From NCBI RefSeq assembly GCF_009936045.1, contig NZ_QWEQ01000016.1, forward strand, positions 1-64,000: a DNA stretch of 64,000 nucleotides, written 5' to 3'. How positions within the stretch are numbered: the first letter of the stretch is position 1; each line of letters begins with the position of its first letter. The DNA is from Emergencia sp. 1XD21-10. Its GTDB lineage: Bacteria; Bacillota; Clostridia; Peptostreptococcales; Anaerovoracaceae. Positions 43,612 through 52,148 of this stretch are shown one piece after another. The notes below the pieces were generated by a model that saw only the letters and a list, made by a program, of their open reading frames with translations, did no database searches and was not told where the DNA came from. A program made the translations under genes and the position numbers.

Positions 43612-44964
43612 ATGGGAAGATTATTTGGAACAGACGGTGTCAGAGGCATCGCCAATTCAGAACTGACGCCGGAGCTGGCGTTTAATTTGGGAAAAGCAGG
43701 CGCTCATGTTCTGCGCAAAGAAAGCAAAAGACCAGTTATTGTAATCGGTAAAGATACAAGAATTTCCGGTGATATGCTGGAAAATGCTTTGACTGCTGGT
43801 ATTTTGGCAGTCGGCGGAAATGTGATTAAAGTTGGCGTAATTCCTACGCCGGCAGTTGCATATCTGGTAAAATATTATCATGCGGACGCTGGGATTGTCA
43901 TCTCTGCTTCACATAACCCTTTTGAATATAACGGAATTAAATTTTTTAACAGCGAGGGTTTTAAACTGGACGATTCCATAGAAGAAAAAATAGAAGATAT
44001 TATTATCAGAGGAATCGACACTAATAGCCATAAAACTGGTGATGAGTTGGGAAGATGTCTGGATGCAGATGATGATGCGGCGGAGCTTTATTGCAAGTTT
44101 CTTCTGTCAACCATCGATATCAGACTGGAAGGCATGAAAGTGGTGTTGGATTGTGCCAATGGTGCAGCATTTAAAACAGCACCAGCAGTTTATCGTGCCC
44201 TGGGTGCAGAGGTAATTACTATCGGGTGCGAGCCTGACGGTCTTAACATCAACGATAAAATTGGCTCAACTCATCCTGAAAAATTGCAGCAGGCAGTGGT
44301 ATCAGAGCATGCTGATATTGGTCTTGCTTATGATGGAGATGCAGACAGACTTATCGTTGTAGACGAAAAGGGTATGGTCATTGACGGAGACAAGACCATC
44401 TGCATTTGTGCTAAAATGCTAAAGGAAGCAGGGCAGCTTGCTGAGAATAAGGTCACTGCAACGGTAATGAGCAATATCGGCTTCCATAAATATATCAAGG
44501 ATGTTGTGGGTGCAGAGGTAGAAGTGACTGGTGTAGGTGATAGATACGTGCTGGAATCTATGCAGGAAACTGGTTGCATTCTGGGTGGAGAACAGTCTGG
44601 TCATATTATTTTCCTGAATTACACCACGACGGGGGATGGAACCCTTTCCTCTCTTCAGTTTGTGAAGGCGGTAGCCTCGTCAGGAAAAAAGCCTTCGGAG
44701 CTTTCCGCTGAGATTGAAATTTTCCCACAGGTTCTTGAAAATGCGAGGGTAAGCAATGAAAATAAAAAAGCCTATCTAACCGATAAAGAGGTGCAGCAGG
44801 CTATTTCTGCTATTGAAAAAGAGATGGAAGGAAGTGGTCGAGTTCTCATCAGACCATCCGGCACAGAACCGCTGGTTCGCGTGATGATTGAGGGCAGTGA
44901 TATAGAGAGGATTCATCAGCTGGCAACAGAACTGGCAGATTTAATTAGCAGGAAATTCAGTTAG
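43612..44964 (+). CDS. glmM: Phosphoglucosamine mutase GlmM
   Basis: The 450-residue enzyme converts glucosamine-6-phosphate to glucosamine-1-phosphate for peptidoglycan precursors. Visible are GTDGVRGIAN, the phosphoserine loop ISASHNPFEYNG, the Mg loop AYDGDADRL, and the sugar loop GGEQSGHI with the phosphate-binding RPSGTEPLVRV. GlmM also binds and inhibits CdaA in Firmicutes, explaining the operon. Confidence 0.96.
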   Translation: MGRLFGTDGVRGIANSELTPELAFNLGKAGAHVLRKESKRPVIVIGKDTRISGDMLENALTAGILAVGGNVIKVGVIPTPAVAYLVKYYHADAGIVISASHNPFEYNGIKFFNSEGFKLDDSIEEKIEDIIIRGIDTNSHKTGDELGRCLDADDDAAELYCKFLLSTIDIRLEGMKVVLDCANGAAFKTAPAVYRALGAEVITIGCEPDGLNINDKIGSTHPEKLQQAVVSEHADIGLAYDGDADRLIVVDEKGMVIDGDKTICICAKMLKEAGQLAENKVTATVMSNIGFHKYIKDVVGAEVEVTGVGDRYVLESMQETGCILGGEQSGHIIFLNYTTTGDGTLSSLQFVKAVASSGKKPSELSAEIEIFPQVLENARVSNENKKAYLTDKEVQQAISAIEKEMEGSGRVLIRPSGTEPLVRVMIEGSDIERIHQLATELADLISRKFS

Positions 44965-44999
44965 AAAAAAGGAATTGAGAGATAAGAGAGGTATAACTT

Positions 45000-46829
45000 A
45001 TGTGTGGAATTGTAGGATATGTCGGGGCTGATAACGCCAGGGATATTATCATTGATGGACTTAAAAAGTTAGAATATAGAGGATATGACTCTGCGGGAAT
45101 TGCCCTGCACAGTGGCGGTGAACTAATCGTCAGAAAGAAAGAGGGCAAGATTGCTAATCTGGAAAAAGACATTGCCGGTGAGAACCTTTATGGAACAACG
45201 GGAATCGGACATACAAGATGGGCAACCCATGGCGTTCCCTCTGACGCCAATGCACATCCGCATATAAATGGTGACAGTTCTATCGCCATTGTGCATAATG
45301 GAATCGTAGAAAACTATGTGGAATTAAAGGAGTGGCTCACCAAGGAGCACGGCATTACTTTTCGGACTGAGACGGATTCAGAAGTTATTGCACATCTTTT
45401 GGGTGTTCTAAAGAAGACAACCCTGGAGGATGCCGTCTTTGAGGCGGTAAAGATGATGAGGGGAGCCTATGCCATCGTAGCGATGTCAAAGGATGAACCG
45501 GGCAAAATCGTGGCATACAGAAAAGATGCGCCGCTGATTGCAGGTCTGGGAAAAGGCTGTAACTTCATCGCTTCGGATATTCCGGCGCTGTTAAAATATT
45601 TGAATAAAATATATCTGATTGAAAATAACGAGATGGTAATCTGCACACCGGAGCAGATTCAGATTTTGAATCAAGACAGAAAGCCGGTTAAGAGAGATGT
45701 GCTGCAAGTGACTTGGAGCCTTGAGGATGCTGAAAAAGACGGATATGAGCACTTTATGCTAAAAGAAATTCATGAGCAGCCGAAAGCGATCAGAGAAACT
45801 TTAACCAGGCGTCTTGATGAAAACGGCAGAGTGAAGTTAGACGGTATTTCTTTGACACTGGAAGACCTGAAGAAATTTAACAAGATTTATATTGTTGCCT
45901 GTGGAACAGCATATCATGCTGGTCTTGTGGGCAAGTACGCCATAGAGAAGATGGCAAGAATTCCGGTAGAGGTAGACGTTGCATCGGAATTTAGATATAG
46001 AGATCCATTTGTGGATGAGAATACTTTGTTTATTGCAATCAGCCAGTCGGGAGAGACTCTGGATACGCTGGCAGCGCTGCGTGAAGCCAAGAGCAAAGGT
46101 GCCAGGATTTTATCCGTAGTTAACGTAGTGGGAAGCTCGGTAGCAAGAGAATCCGACGATGTATTCTACACTTGGGCAGGGCCGGAAATCGCAGTGGCGT
46201 CTACTAAAGCATACACCACCCAGATGGTCTGCATGTATCTCATTGCCCTTTATATGGGGGACTTGAAGGGAACTATTACGGAAGAATACTATCAGGCAAT
46301 GCTGGCTGAACTTATGGCAGCACCGGAAAAGGTGGAGCGGATTATCGAAAAATCTGCAGAGATAGAAAAGCTTGCCAAGGTACTTTATAATAGAACGCAG
46401 GTATTCTTTATTGGAAGAGGTATGGATTCAGCGGTAGCGTATGAGGGATCTCTGAAGCTGAAAGAAATTTCATATATCAATTCCTTTGCTATTGCGGCAG
46501 GGGAGCTGAAACATGGAACTATTGCGTTGATGGAGCCTGAGACCATTGTTATTGCATTGGCAACACAGGATGCGCTCTTTGAGAAGATGTTTTCCAACAT
46601 TGTAGAGGTAAAAGCGCGGCTTGCACATGTGGTTTCTATTGCAAAAGAGGGCAAGGAGCAGATTGAAAAGCAGAGTAATGAAGTTATTTACATTCCACCT
46701 TGTGCTGACGAAGTTTCACCGCTTCTGTCTGTGATTCCACTTCAGCTGTTCGCTTACTATGTGGCAAGGGAAAAAGGTGAGGATATTGATAAGCCGAGAA
46801 ACCTGGCAAAGAGTGTTACTGTAGAATAA
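45000..46829 (+). CDS. glmS: Glutamine-fructose-6-phosphate aminotransferase GlmS
   Basis: The 609-residue enzyme makes glucosamine-6-phosphate from fructose-6-phosphate and glutamine. The N-terminal Cys nucleophile (MCGIVGYVG), the glutaminase motif TGIGHTRWATHG, and two SIS domains (ISQSGETLDTLAAL) ending in NLAKSVTVE are all present. Only 35 nt separate it from glmM, so there is no room for a glmS ribozyme directly upstream. Confidence 0.97.
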   Translation: MCGIVGYVGADNARDIIIDGLKKLEYRGYDSAGIALHSGGELIVRKKEGKIANLEKDIAGENLYGTTGIGHTRWATHGVPSDANAHPHINGDSSIAIVHNGIVENYVELKEWLTKEHGITFRTETDSEVIAHLLGVLKKTTLEDAVFEAVKMMRGAYAIVAMSKDEPGKIVAYRKDAPLIAGLGKGCNFIASDIPALLKYLNKIYLIENNEMVICTPEQIQILNQDRKPVKRDVLQVTWSLEDAEKDGYEHFMLKEIHEQPKAIRETLTRRLDENGRVKLDGISLTLEDLKKFNKIYIVACGTAYHAGLVGKYAIEKMARIPVEVDVASEFRYRDPFVDENTLFIAISQSGETLDTLAALREAKSKGARILSVVNVVGSSVARESDDVFYTWAGPEIAVASTKAYTTQMVCMYLIALYMGDLKGTITEEYYQAMLAELMAAPEKVERIIEKSAEIEKLAKVLYNRTQVFFIGRGMDSAVAYEGSLKLKEISYINSFAIAAGELKHGTIALMEPETIVIALATQDALFEKMFSNIVEVKARLAHVVSIAKEGKEQIEKQSNEVIYIPPCADEVSPLLSVIPLQLFAYYVAREKGEDIDKPRNLAKSVTVE

Positions 46830-46840
46830 AGGAATCACCG

Positions 46841-47350
46841 ATGAAGCATATTTATTTTAAATTACTGGTGATTCTTGCAATCATCTCATTATTTATGGCA
46901 TGTACCGGATTCGGAAATAAAGTAAGAGTAAAGGTTGTGCTGCTGAATATGAATGCGCTGCAAACAGGTAGCATAGAGGAAATCTTACTGGAACGAACTG
47001 ATGAAGTTTCAAGCGGCGGTAGAACGGAGCTTTACGGAAAAGCGCTGAAGTGCCTGCAGGAAAAGAAAATTTCTGCAGATATGCAGGCGGGTACAGCTTT
47101 TAAGAATCAGTACAAGATAAACTACATTAAGGAAGTAGAAGGCGAAGTCACTGTTGATTTTTCCAGTCGGAATCTGGTTGGAACGGAGCTGGAGGAAAGG
47201 CTTTTAATTGCACAGATTGTAGCCACTTTGACAGGCTCATTTGAAGAGGTGAGCAGAGTGCGCTTCACTGTGGACGGAGAGCCGGCGGAAACACTGATGG
47301 GACATGTCTGTATTGCGTACAGCTTTGCTTCGCCGCTGGAAGCAGTATAA
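46841..47350 (+). CDS. GerMN-domain lipoprotein
   Basis: The 169-residue product has a lipoprotein signal (ISLFMAC, Cys ~21) and one GerMN domain (~30-165; the motif EVTVDFSSRNLVG and RVRFTVDGEPAE). GerM-type proteins act at the membrane in sporulation or germination. It starts 11 nt after glmS with AAAGGAATC ahead, so it is probably in the same transcript, upstream of ahcY. Confidence 0.82.
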   Translation: MKHIYFKLLVILAIISLFMACTGFGNKVRVKVVLLNMNALQTGSIEEILLERTDEVSSGGRTELYGKALKCLQEKKISADMQAGTAFKNQYKINYIKEVEGEVTVDFSSRNLVGTELEERLLIAQIVATLTGSFEEVSRVRFTVDGEPAETLMGHVCIAYSFASPLEAV

Positions 47351-47377
47351 ATACATATAAGAAAAGGAATCAGAATC

Positions 47378-48628
47378 ATGGAGAATTACGATATCAGAGA
47401 TATTTCACTGGCGCCCTCGGGGCATCAGAAAATAGAATGGGTCAGAAACAATATGCCGCTTCTTCGCGGAATGGAAGAGGAGTTTTCAAAAACGAAGCCT
47501 TTTGAGGGAATCAAAATTTCTCTTTCTGTGCATTTGGAGGCGAAGACTGCATACCTTTGCAAGGTTTTGGCGGCAGGCGGCGCGGAAATGTCTGTAACAG
47601 GCAGCAATGTGCTTTCTACGCAGGATGACGTGGCAGCAGCCCTTGCAGACAGCGGCATGAAGGTATTTGCATACCACGGTGCAACACCGGAAGAATATGA
47701 CAAACATATTGAAATGTGCCTTGAACACAAGGCAAACATTATCATCGATGATGGCGGTGATTTAGTCGGCATGTTGCATACAAAGCGTCCTGATTTAGCA
47801 GAAGAAGTCTGGGGCGGCTGTGAGGAAACGACTACCGGCGTCATTCGCTTAAAGGCTATGGAAAAAGAAGGTATTTTGAAATTCCCTATGGTTGCAGTAA
47901 ACGACGCAGACTGCAAGCATTTGTTTGATAATCGTTACGGTACTGGACAGTCCGTTTGGGACAGTATCATGAGAAACACCAACCTGATTGTAGCAGCAAA
48001 GACTGTGGTAGTAGTCGGCTACGGCTGGTGCAGTAGAGGCATTGCAATGCGCGCAAATGCTCTGGGCGCAAAGGTGATCGTTACGGAAGTAAATCCTGTA
48101 AAAGCCATTGAAGCCAAGATGGATGGTTTTGACGTGATGACTATGGAAAAGGCGGCGCCTTACGGCGATATCTTTGTATCGGCGACAGGCTGCTGCAAGA
48201 CGATTACTGTGGATCATATGCTCACCATGAAAGACAGAGCCATTTTGACTAATGCAGGTCATTTTGACTGCGAAGTAGATATGAAAGGCCTTGAAGCAGC
48301 AGCGTTAGAGAAGAAGGAAACCCGTAAGAATATTATGGGATACAGGCTCCCAAATGGAAAATGGGTCAATGTTATTGGGGAAGGTCGTCTGGTCAACATT
48401 GCGGCAGCTGACGGACACCCTGCAGAAATCATGGATATGAGTTTTGCAGTGCAAGCCCTTTCTGCCATGTACATCAAGGAGCATTACAGTGAGCTGGGAA
48501 AAGGTGTTGTCGATGTCAGCACTGAAATTGACGATGTTGTTGCAAGAAGAAAGCTTGCAGCTTGGGATATTGAAATTGATACACTGACAGAAGAGCAGGA
48601 AAAGTATCTTGCCAGCTGGAATGTATAA
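47378..48628 (+). CDS. ahcY: Adenosylhomocysteinase (S-adenosylhomocysteine hydrolase)
   Basis: The 416-residue NAD-dependent enzyme splits S-adenosylhomocysteine to adenosine and homocysteine. Visible are MPLLRGMEEEF, the dinucleotide motif VVVVGYGWCSRGIAMRA, the substrate loop AVNDADCKHLFDNRYGTGQS and TNAGHFDCEVD. Length fits the prokaryotic form (~420). AAAAGGAATCAG precedes the ATG. Confidence 0.94.
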   Translation: MENYDIRDISLAPSGHQKIEWVRNNMPLLRGMEEEFSKTKPFEGIKISLSVHLEAKTAYLCKVLAAGGAEMSVTGSNVLSTQDDVAAALADSGMKVFAYHGATPEEYDKHIEMCLEHKANIIIDDGGDLVGMLHTKRPDLAEEVWGGCEETTTGVIRLKAMEKEGILKFPMVAVNDADCKHLFDNRYGTGQSVWDSIMRNTNLIVAAKTVVVVGYGWCSRGIAMRANALGAKVIVTEVNPVKAIEAKMDGFDVMTMEKAAPYGDIFVSATGCCKTITVDHMLTMKDRAILTNAGHFDCEVDMKGLEAAALEKKETRKNIMGYRLPNGKWVNVIGEGRLVNIAAADGHPAEIMDMSFAVQALSAMYIKEHYSELGKGVVDVSTEIDDVVARRKLAAWDIEIDTLTEEQEKYLASWNV

Positions 48629-48675
48629 CAGAAGCGACATGTGAACATGCAAATTCATTTAAGGAAGTGATATAA

Positions 48676-49245
48676 ATGTCTTATGAAGAAATCAGAGAGC
48701 AGGCAGCAAGTGCGGTGAAGGAGCTTTTAGAAGCTGCAAAGCTGCAGAAAGGCGATATCTTTATTATTGGCTGCTCTTCTAGTGAAATTAAGGGAGAGCG
48801 GATTGGGAAGGGTTCGGACTTCAATGCGGCGAAAGCGGTCTATGACGGCGTTTATCCGATTCTGGCGGAAAGAGGAATCTTTCTGGCGGCACAGTGCTGT
48901 GAACACCTGAATCGTGCTGTTATTGTGGAGAGGGAAGCTCTTCTTCCCGGTACAGAGATTGCTAATGTAGTACCACAGACCCATGCAGGCGGCTCCTTTG
49001 CTATGGCAGTTTATGAAAACGCAAAGAATCCTGTAGCTGTGGAGGAAATCAAAGCGGACGCAGGTATGGATATTGGAGATACGTTAATCGGTATGCAGCT
49101 CGCGCGTGTGGCGGTGCCAGTTCGCATTTCTGTAAAGAAAATCGGAGAGGCGCATGTGGTATGCGCTAGAACCCGTCCAAAATTTATCGGCGGTAGCCGC
49201 GCTGTTTATGACGATATCCTGTCTGGCGGCGATGTGAAGCGATAG
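48676..49245 (+). CDS. UPF0340 (YwlG-like, DUF436) protein
   Basis: The 189-residue protein matches the YwlG/TIGR01440 family in length and in motifs FIIGCSSSEIKGERIGKGS, AQCCEHLNRA and ARTRPKFIGGSRAVYD. Function is not known. AAGGAAGTGATATAA precedes the ATG. It is probably the last gene of the transcript that includes ahcY. Confidence 0.9.
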   Translation: MSYEEIREQAASAVKELLEAAKLQKGDIFIIGCSSSEIKGERIGKGSDFNAAKAVYDGVYPILAERGIFLAAQCCEHLNRAVIVEREALLPGTEIANVVPQTHAGGSFAMAVYENAKNPVAVEEIKADAGMDIGDTLIGMQLARVAVPVRISVKKIGEAHVVCARTRPKFIGGSRAVYDDILSGGDVKR

Positions 49246-49276
49246 AAAAGAGAAAAAATCTTTGACATAGACAGGA

Positions 49277-49304
49277 ACAAATACACCGGTTTCATCATAC
49301 TGTA
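49277..49304 (+). promoter_or_regulatory. Candidate SigK-type mother-cell promoter
   Basis: AC at 49277-49278, a 17-nt gap and CATACTGTA at 49296-49304 match the late mother-cell sigma K consensus (AC, N17, CATANNNTA). It lies 35 nt upstream of a small spore-type peptide gene. The match is short and could be chance. Confidence 0.45.
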
Positions 49305-49338
49305 AAGTAAAATCTATGAAAGAAGCAGGTGAAATATT

Positions 49339-49443
49339 ATGTCAAACAATTGTGGATTATTCAACAACGAAGGTGGAATCGATACTAGCTTATTGTTCTT
49401 CTTCTTACTGTTAGTAATCATTTTCTGCAACTGCGGAAACTAA
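49339..49443 (+). CDS. Small sporulation/coat-type peptide (YjcZ-like)
   Basis: The 34-residue product (MSNNCGLFNNEGG, then a Leu/Phe-rich hydrophobic helix and a CNCGN end) has the size and plan of the small YjcZ-type sporulation proteins. GGTGAAATATT precedes the ATG and a strong terminator follows directly. Upstream is a SigK-like promoter. Too short for default gene finders; expression in the mother cell is inference. Confidence 0.75.
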   Translation: MSNNCGLFNNEGGIDTSLLFFFLLLVIIFCNCGN

Positions 49444-49457
49444 ACATTACCTATTAG

Positions 49458-49483
49458 AAAAGGGCTCCACTTGGAGCCCTTTT
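49458..49483 (+). terminator. Intrinsic terminator after the small spore peptide gene
   Basis: AAAAGGGCTCC/GGAGCCCTTTT (11-bp perfect stem, loop ACTT) at 49458-49483. Confidence 0.9.
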
Positions 49484-49507
49484 GGCATACTGTTTTTTAA
49501 TTTAGGA

Positions 49508-50737
49508 TTATTTCCATTGAATTTCGTAATAACCATTACCAGAACCGTATTTGGTAACCTTGATGTAGTAGGTTCCTTTTTGCAGATATCCCATATGAAC
49601 GCCATTGATTGTAGTATAAAGCTCTAATCTGCCTGAATAGGAATCTGGACTGCTTCCGTTATAAAACTCGGAAGATCCCATAGACTTGGAACCGCTGTAA
49701 ACGGTAATCTTGATTCCACCAGAACCGCCTGTTTCTGTATAAACATCTAAGTTTACTGCCTGATTGCTGTTGACTTTAATCTTGTACCAGTCAGCAGAAG
49801 TCTTAGACTGGGTTGCGGTAACCAGACCTTTTTTCTTTCCGCCTTTAGAAATGCTTTTTGCTTTTGATTTGCTGCTTCCGCTGTTTTCGGTCACCTTTGT
49901 CTGTTTTACCTTAATGCTGTAGCAAGAATCAGTAGCGGTAGAAACAGCTACATAGTAGGTTCCCTTTGGAACAGCGCCAAAAGTAGTATAATCGATAGAG
50001 GAGCTTACAGTTGTAACGCCACTCAGGGTCTTTTTCTTTTTGGAATCCATGATTTTTACTTTATATTTTGAATTGGTTCCATCGCCCCAAGGGAAAGAAA
50101 TTGTTAATTTTCTATTTCCTACGGTAGTAACTTTATAGTAGCGATAACCGCTTCCTGATACGGAGGCATAGAAGTCTTTGTTGGATTTTAGTGTTGAGCT
50201 GCTGGTGGTTGTTTTTGCTGGTGCATAAGTTACAGTGAAAGCGCTCTGTGCACTACCGTAAGCAGCCTCGAATACTAAGTAGTAAGTACCAGCTTTCTTT
50301 ACCTGCACGGAGAAAGTCTGAACGTCGTCTGTTGTCTCAGCAGCAGCAATGCGGCGTGCGTCGATATATGAGTCATTAAGGTCTTCGTACAGATAGACAT
50401 TAGTATCGCCGACAGATAAAATATCAAAGATAAAGTTTCCTGCTTTTGGAATTTCTACCGCATAATAAATTGCCTGATTTGTATATTCCGTGGTGGTATA
50501 CATATTCAGGTCTTTGTCTGCAACAGTGTTTAAATTCTGTGCAACAACCGGAGTTAACTCTGTTGTGTCGTCTGCAGCTTTGAACTTAGCGGCATCCTGG
50601 AAAGGAGCTCCCTGTAATGTAATGTTTCCTTCAGGAAGCGTTACAGTATCCGCAAATACGCTCTCTGTTCCGGCAAATACTGTGGATAAAACCAAAGCCA
50701 GTGCCAGAGTGAGACTGATTAATTTTGATTTTCTCAT
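49508..50737 (-). CDS. Secreted protein with three PPC-like beta domains
   Basis: The 409-residue protein has a signal peptide (MRKSKLISLTLALALVLSTVF, cleavage near VFADT) and three repeats of a beta-sandwich resembling the bacterial pre-peptidase C-terminal domain: KKAGTYYLVFEA, VPKGTYYVAVST and LQKGTYYIKVTK mark the same strand in each. PPC domains usually accompany secreted peptidases, but no catalytic domain is present, so it may bind glycans or protein at the cell surface. A Ser/Lys-rich linker joins repeats 2 and 3. Monocistronic. Confidence 0.82.
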   Translation of the reverse strand: MRKSKLISLTLALALVLSTVFAGTESVFADTVTLPEGNITLQGAPFQDAAKFKAADDTTELTPVVAQNLNTVADKDLNMYTTTEYTNQAIYYAVEIPKAGNFIFDILSVGDTNVYLYEDLNDSYIDARRIAAAETTDDVQTFSVQVKKAGTYYLVFEAAYGSAQSAFTVTYAPAKTTTSSSTLKSNKDFYASVSGSGYRYYKVTTVGNRKLTISFPWGDGTNSKYKVKIMDSKKKKTLSGVTTVSSSIDYTTFGAVPKGTYYVAVSTATDSCYSIKVKQTKVTENSGSSKSKAKSISKGGKKKGLVTATQSKTSADWYKIKVNSNQAVNLDVYTETGGSGGIKITVYSGSKSMGSSEFYNGSSPDSYSGRLELYTTINGVHMGYLQKGTYYIKVTKYGSGNGYYEIQWK

Positions 50738-50887
50738 TATTGTGTCCTTTCATATTCTTAATTGATTTTTTTCATAAAAATTATACCCCTTATGGAAGAA
50801 AAATGCAATATTCTTGCTAAAAATTTCATGTACAAGTTTGAGGAAAATTAGACAGATTCTGCTGGTTTTATCCTCGCATATTTTAAT

Positions 50888-50928
50888 GAAAAAAGCAGAT
50901 GGAAAGTCTTTTGGAACTTTCCATCTGC
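50888..50928 (-). terminator. Intrinsic terminator of the gerQ-like operon
   Basis: A 13-bp perfect stem GCAGATGGAAAGT/ACTTTCCATCTGC (50895-50907 with 50916-50928) is followed on the minus strand by a run of U residues. Confidence 0.9.
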
Positions 50929-50943
50929 GGGGTACAGAGTTAT

Positions 50944-51678
50944 TTATCTGAAATAAGGCAGTTGAGGGGTTGCGTAATAAATATAGACATATTTAATATT
51001 ATAGTAGTCGATTGCACTGACGTTACCTGTGCCGATTTCCTGCAGCAGAATGTAGTTGACGCCGACGCCGATAAGGTAACCGTATCGGTCTTCAACGTTG
51101 CTGGAACCTACCAGCTGCTCAACACGCATATACTTTCCAATCTGTGTTCTGAGAAAACCGTTTAAGTACTGAAGATTTTCATAATCGATTGTCTCCTGAT
51201 AGCCTGGCGGAAGGAGGGGATTATTAGGTACTTGAAACTGCGGGGCTTCAGGAAGAATACTTGGAGGAACACTACTGCTGCTTGGTGTTTGCGTGCTGCC
51301 CGTTGCGGAAGACGAAGTAACTCTTCCAGCATCTGCGTTAGCATTTGTGAAAAGCGCCGGAGGATCCGGCTGACCTGGAATGGTTTCGAAGGGTCCTTCG
51401 GCAGCAGGAATAATGGAAGGTGCCTGCGTTTCTGCACCACTCTGATTTACTGCTTGTGTACCTGGCATTGGCACGGTTGAAGCGACAATCCCAGGAAAGG
51501 TAGGAGAATTTGAAGTGCCGGGCATTTGCTGCGGTGTGTATGGGTGATTGGTGCAATTTGTCATTTGAGGGTAAGTAATAATTGGTGCGGGAACAAAATT
51601 GATATCATGGTTATCTATTGGTTTTGGCTGCAGGGACACGTTACCGCATCCGCTTTTTGCATTACATAATGTTGCCAT
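50944..51678 (-). CDS. gerQ: GerQ-like spore coat protein
   Basis: The 244-residue protein has a long low-complexity Pro/Thr/Ser/Gln-rich N-terminus (~1-165) and a compact C-terminal domain (LQYLNGFLRTQIGKYMRVEQ, YLIGVGVNYILLQE, NIKYVYIYY) like GerQ, a coat protein needed to place the cortex hydrolase CwlJ. GerQ is usually ~180 residues, so the N-terminal part is extended. It lies directly downstream of a CwlJ/SleB-type gene fragment, the cwlJ-gerQ order known in Bacillus. GAGGTAATTTAT precedes the ATG. Confidence 0.78.
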   Translation of the reverse strand: MATLCNAKSGCGNVSLQPKPIDNHDINFVPAPIITYPQMTNCTNHPYTPQQMPGTSNSPTFPGIVASTVPMPGTQAVNQSGAETQAPSIIPAAEGPFETIPGQPDPPALFTNANADAGRVTSSSATGSTQTPSSSSVPPSILPEAPQFQVPNNPLLPPGYQETIDYENLQYLNGFLRTQIGKYMRVEQLVGSSNVEDRYGYLIGVGVNYILLQEIGTGNVSAIDYYNIKYVYIYYATPQLPYFR

Positions 51679-51739
51679 ATAAATTACCTCGCTTTAAATT
51701 TTTATAACATAGGAATGTCGATTTTTGATTCGGTTGTCA

Positions 51740-52111
51740 TTAAGTATTGGCATAATAGGAAGTTGGAAGATAAAAGCAGTGATCACCGATTCGGTTATGA
51801 ATCACGCCCACATTTGTAGGGAAATAGGTGGGACAGGTTGGGCTGTAAGGGTTGTGAAAGAATAGAGAACCATCCACACCGGGCAGCCTGCCGCCGCCCA
51901 TTGCCCAGTCTACAATATCATAATGCTCTTGTGTCGGGGTCATATTATAAATATTTTGCCTGTTGTAAGTGCCGCCTATAGACTCGCGCAGACATACAAA
52001 CTGCCCCTGCTGTAAAATGATGGCGCGAATGTCGCCGCCATTGCTAACGCGGGCAAACTCACCGTAATCTATTGTAGCGCGATTCATAATCACTGTTGCG
52101 ACAGCGCGCAT
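51740..52111 (-). CDS. cwlJ: CwlJ/SleB-type cortex hydrolase, 3' part, interrupted at its 5' end by the prophage
   Basis: The 123 residues (MRAVATVIMNRA, QGQFVCLRE, SLFFHNPYSPTCP, GDHCFYLPTSYY) cover most of the cell wall hydrolase domain of CwlJ/SleB enzymes, which degrade spore cortex during germination. The missing N-terminus would hold the family's conserved Glu region (AEA.GE). Reading upstream in frame gives only AHIG before a TAA at 52130-52132, and no SD precedes the ATG. The recombinase gene stops 37 bp upstream. The simplest reading is a prophage inserted in the gene near codon ~20, with the 5' part at the far end of the element, outside the window. Confidence 0.8.
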   Translation of the reverse strand: MRAVATVIMNRATIDYGEFARVSNGGDIRAIILQQGQFVCLRESIGGTYNRQNIYNMTPTQEHYDIVDWAMGGGRLPGVDGSLFFHNPYSPTCPTYFPTNVGVIHNRIGDHCFYLPTSYYANT

Positions 52112-52148
52112 ACCTATATGCGCTCTAGTTTACCACCACGGGCATTTT
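52112..52148. other. Candidate prophage attachment junction
   Basis: This 37-bp gap separates the recombinase stop from the cwlJ fragment. The bases nearest the fragment still encode AHIG in frame, as expected of chromosome sequence, while the rest contains a stop and reads as phage DNA. The crossover core is therefore probably near 52112-52130. The partner site lies beyond the window. Confidence 0.5.

Noticed and set aside
44965-44999. glmS ribozyme expected upstream of glmS
   Set aside because: The glmM-glmS gap is only 35 nt; there is no space for the ribozyme.
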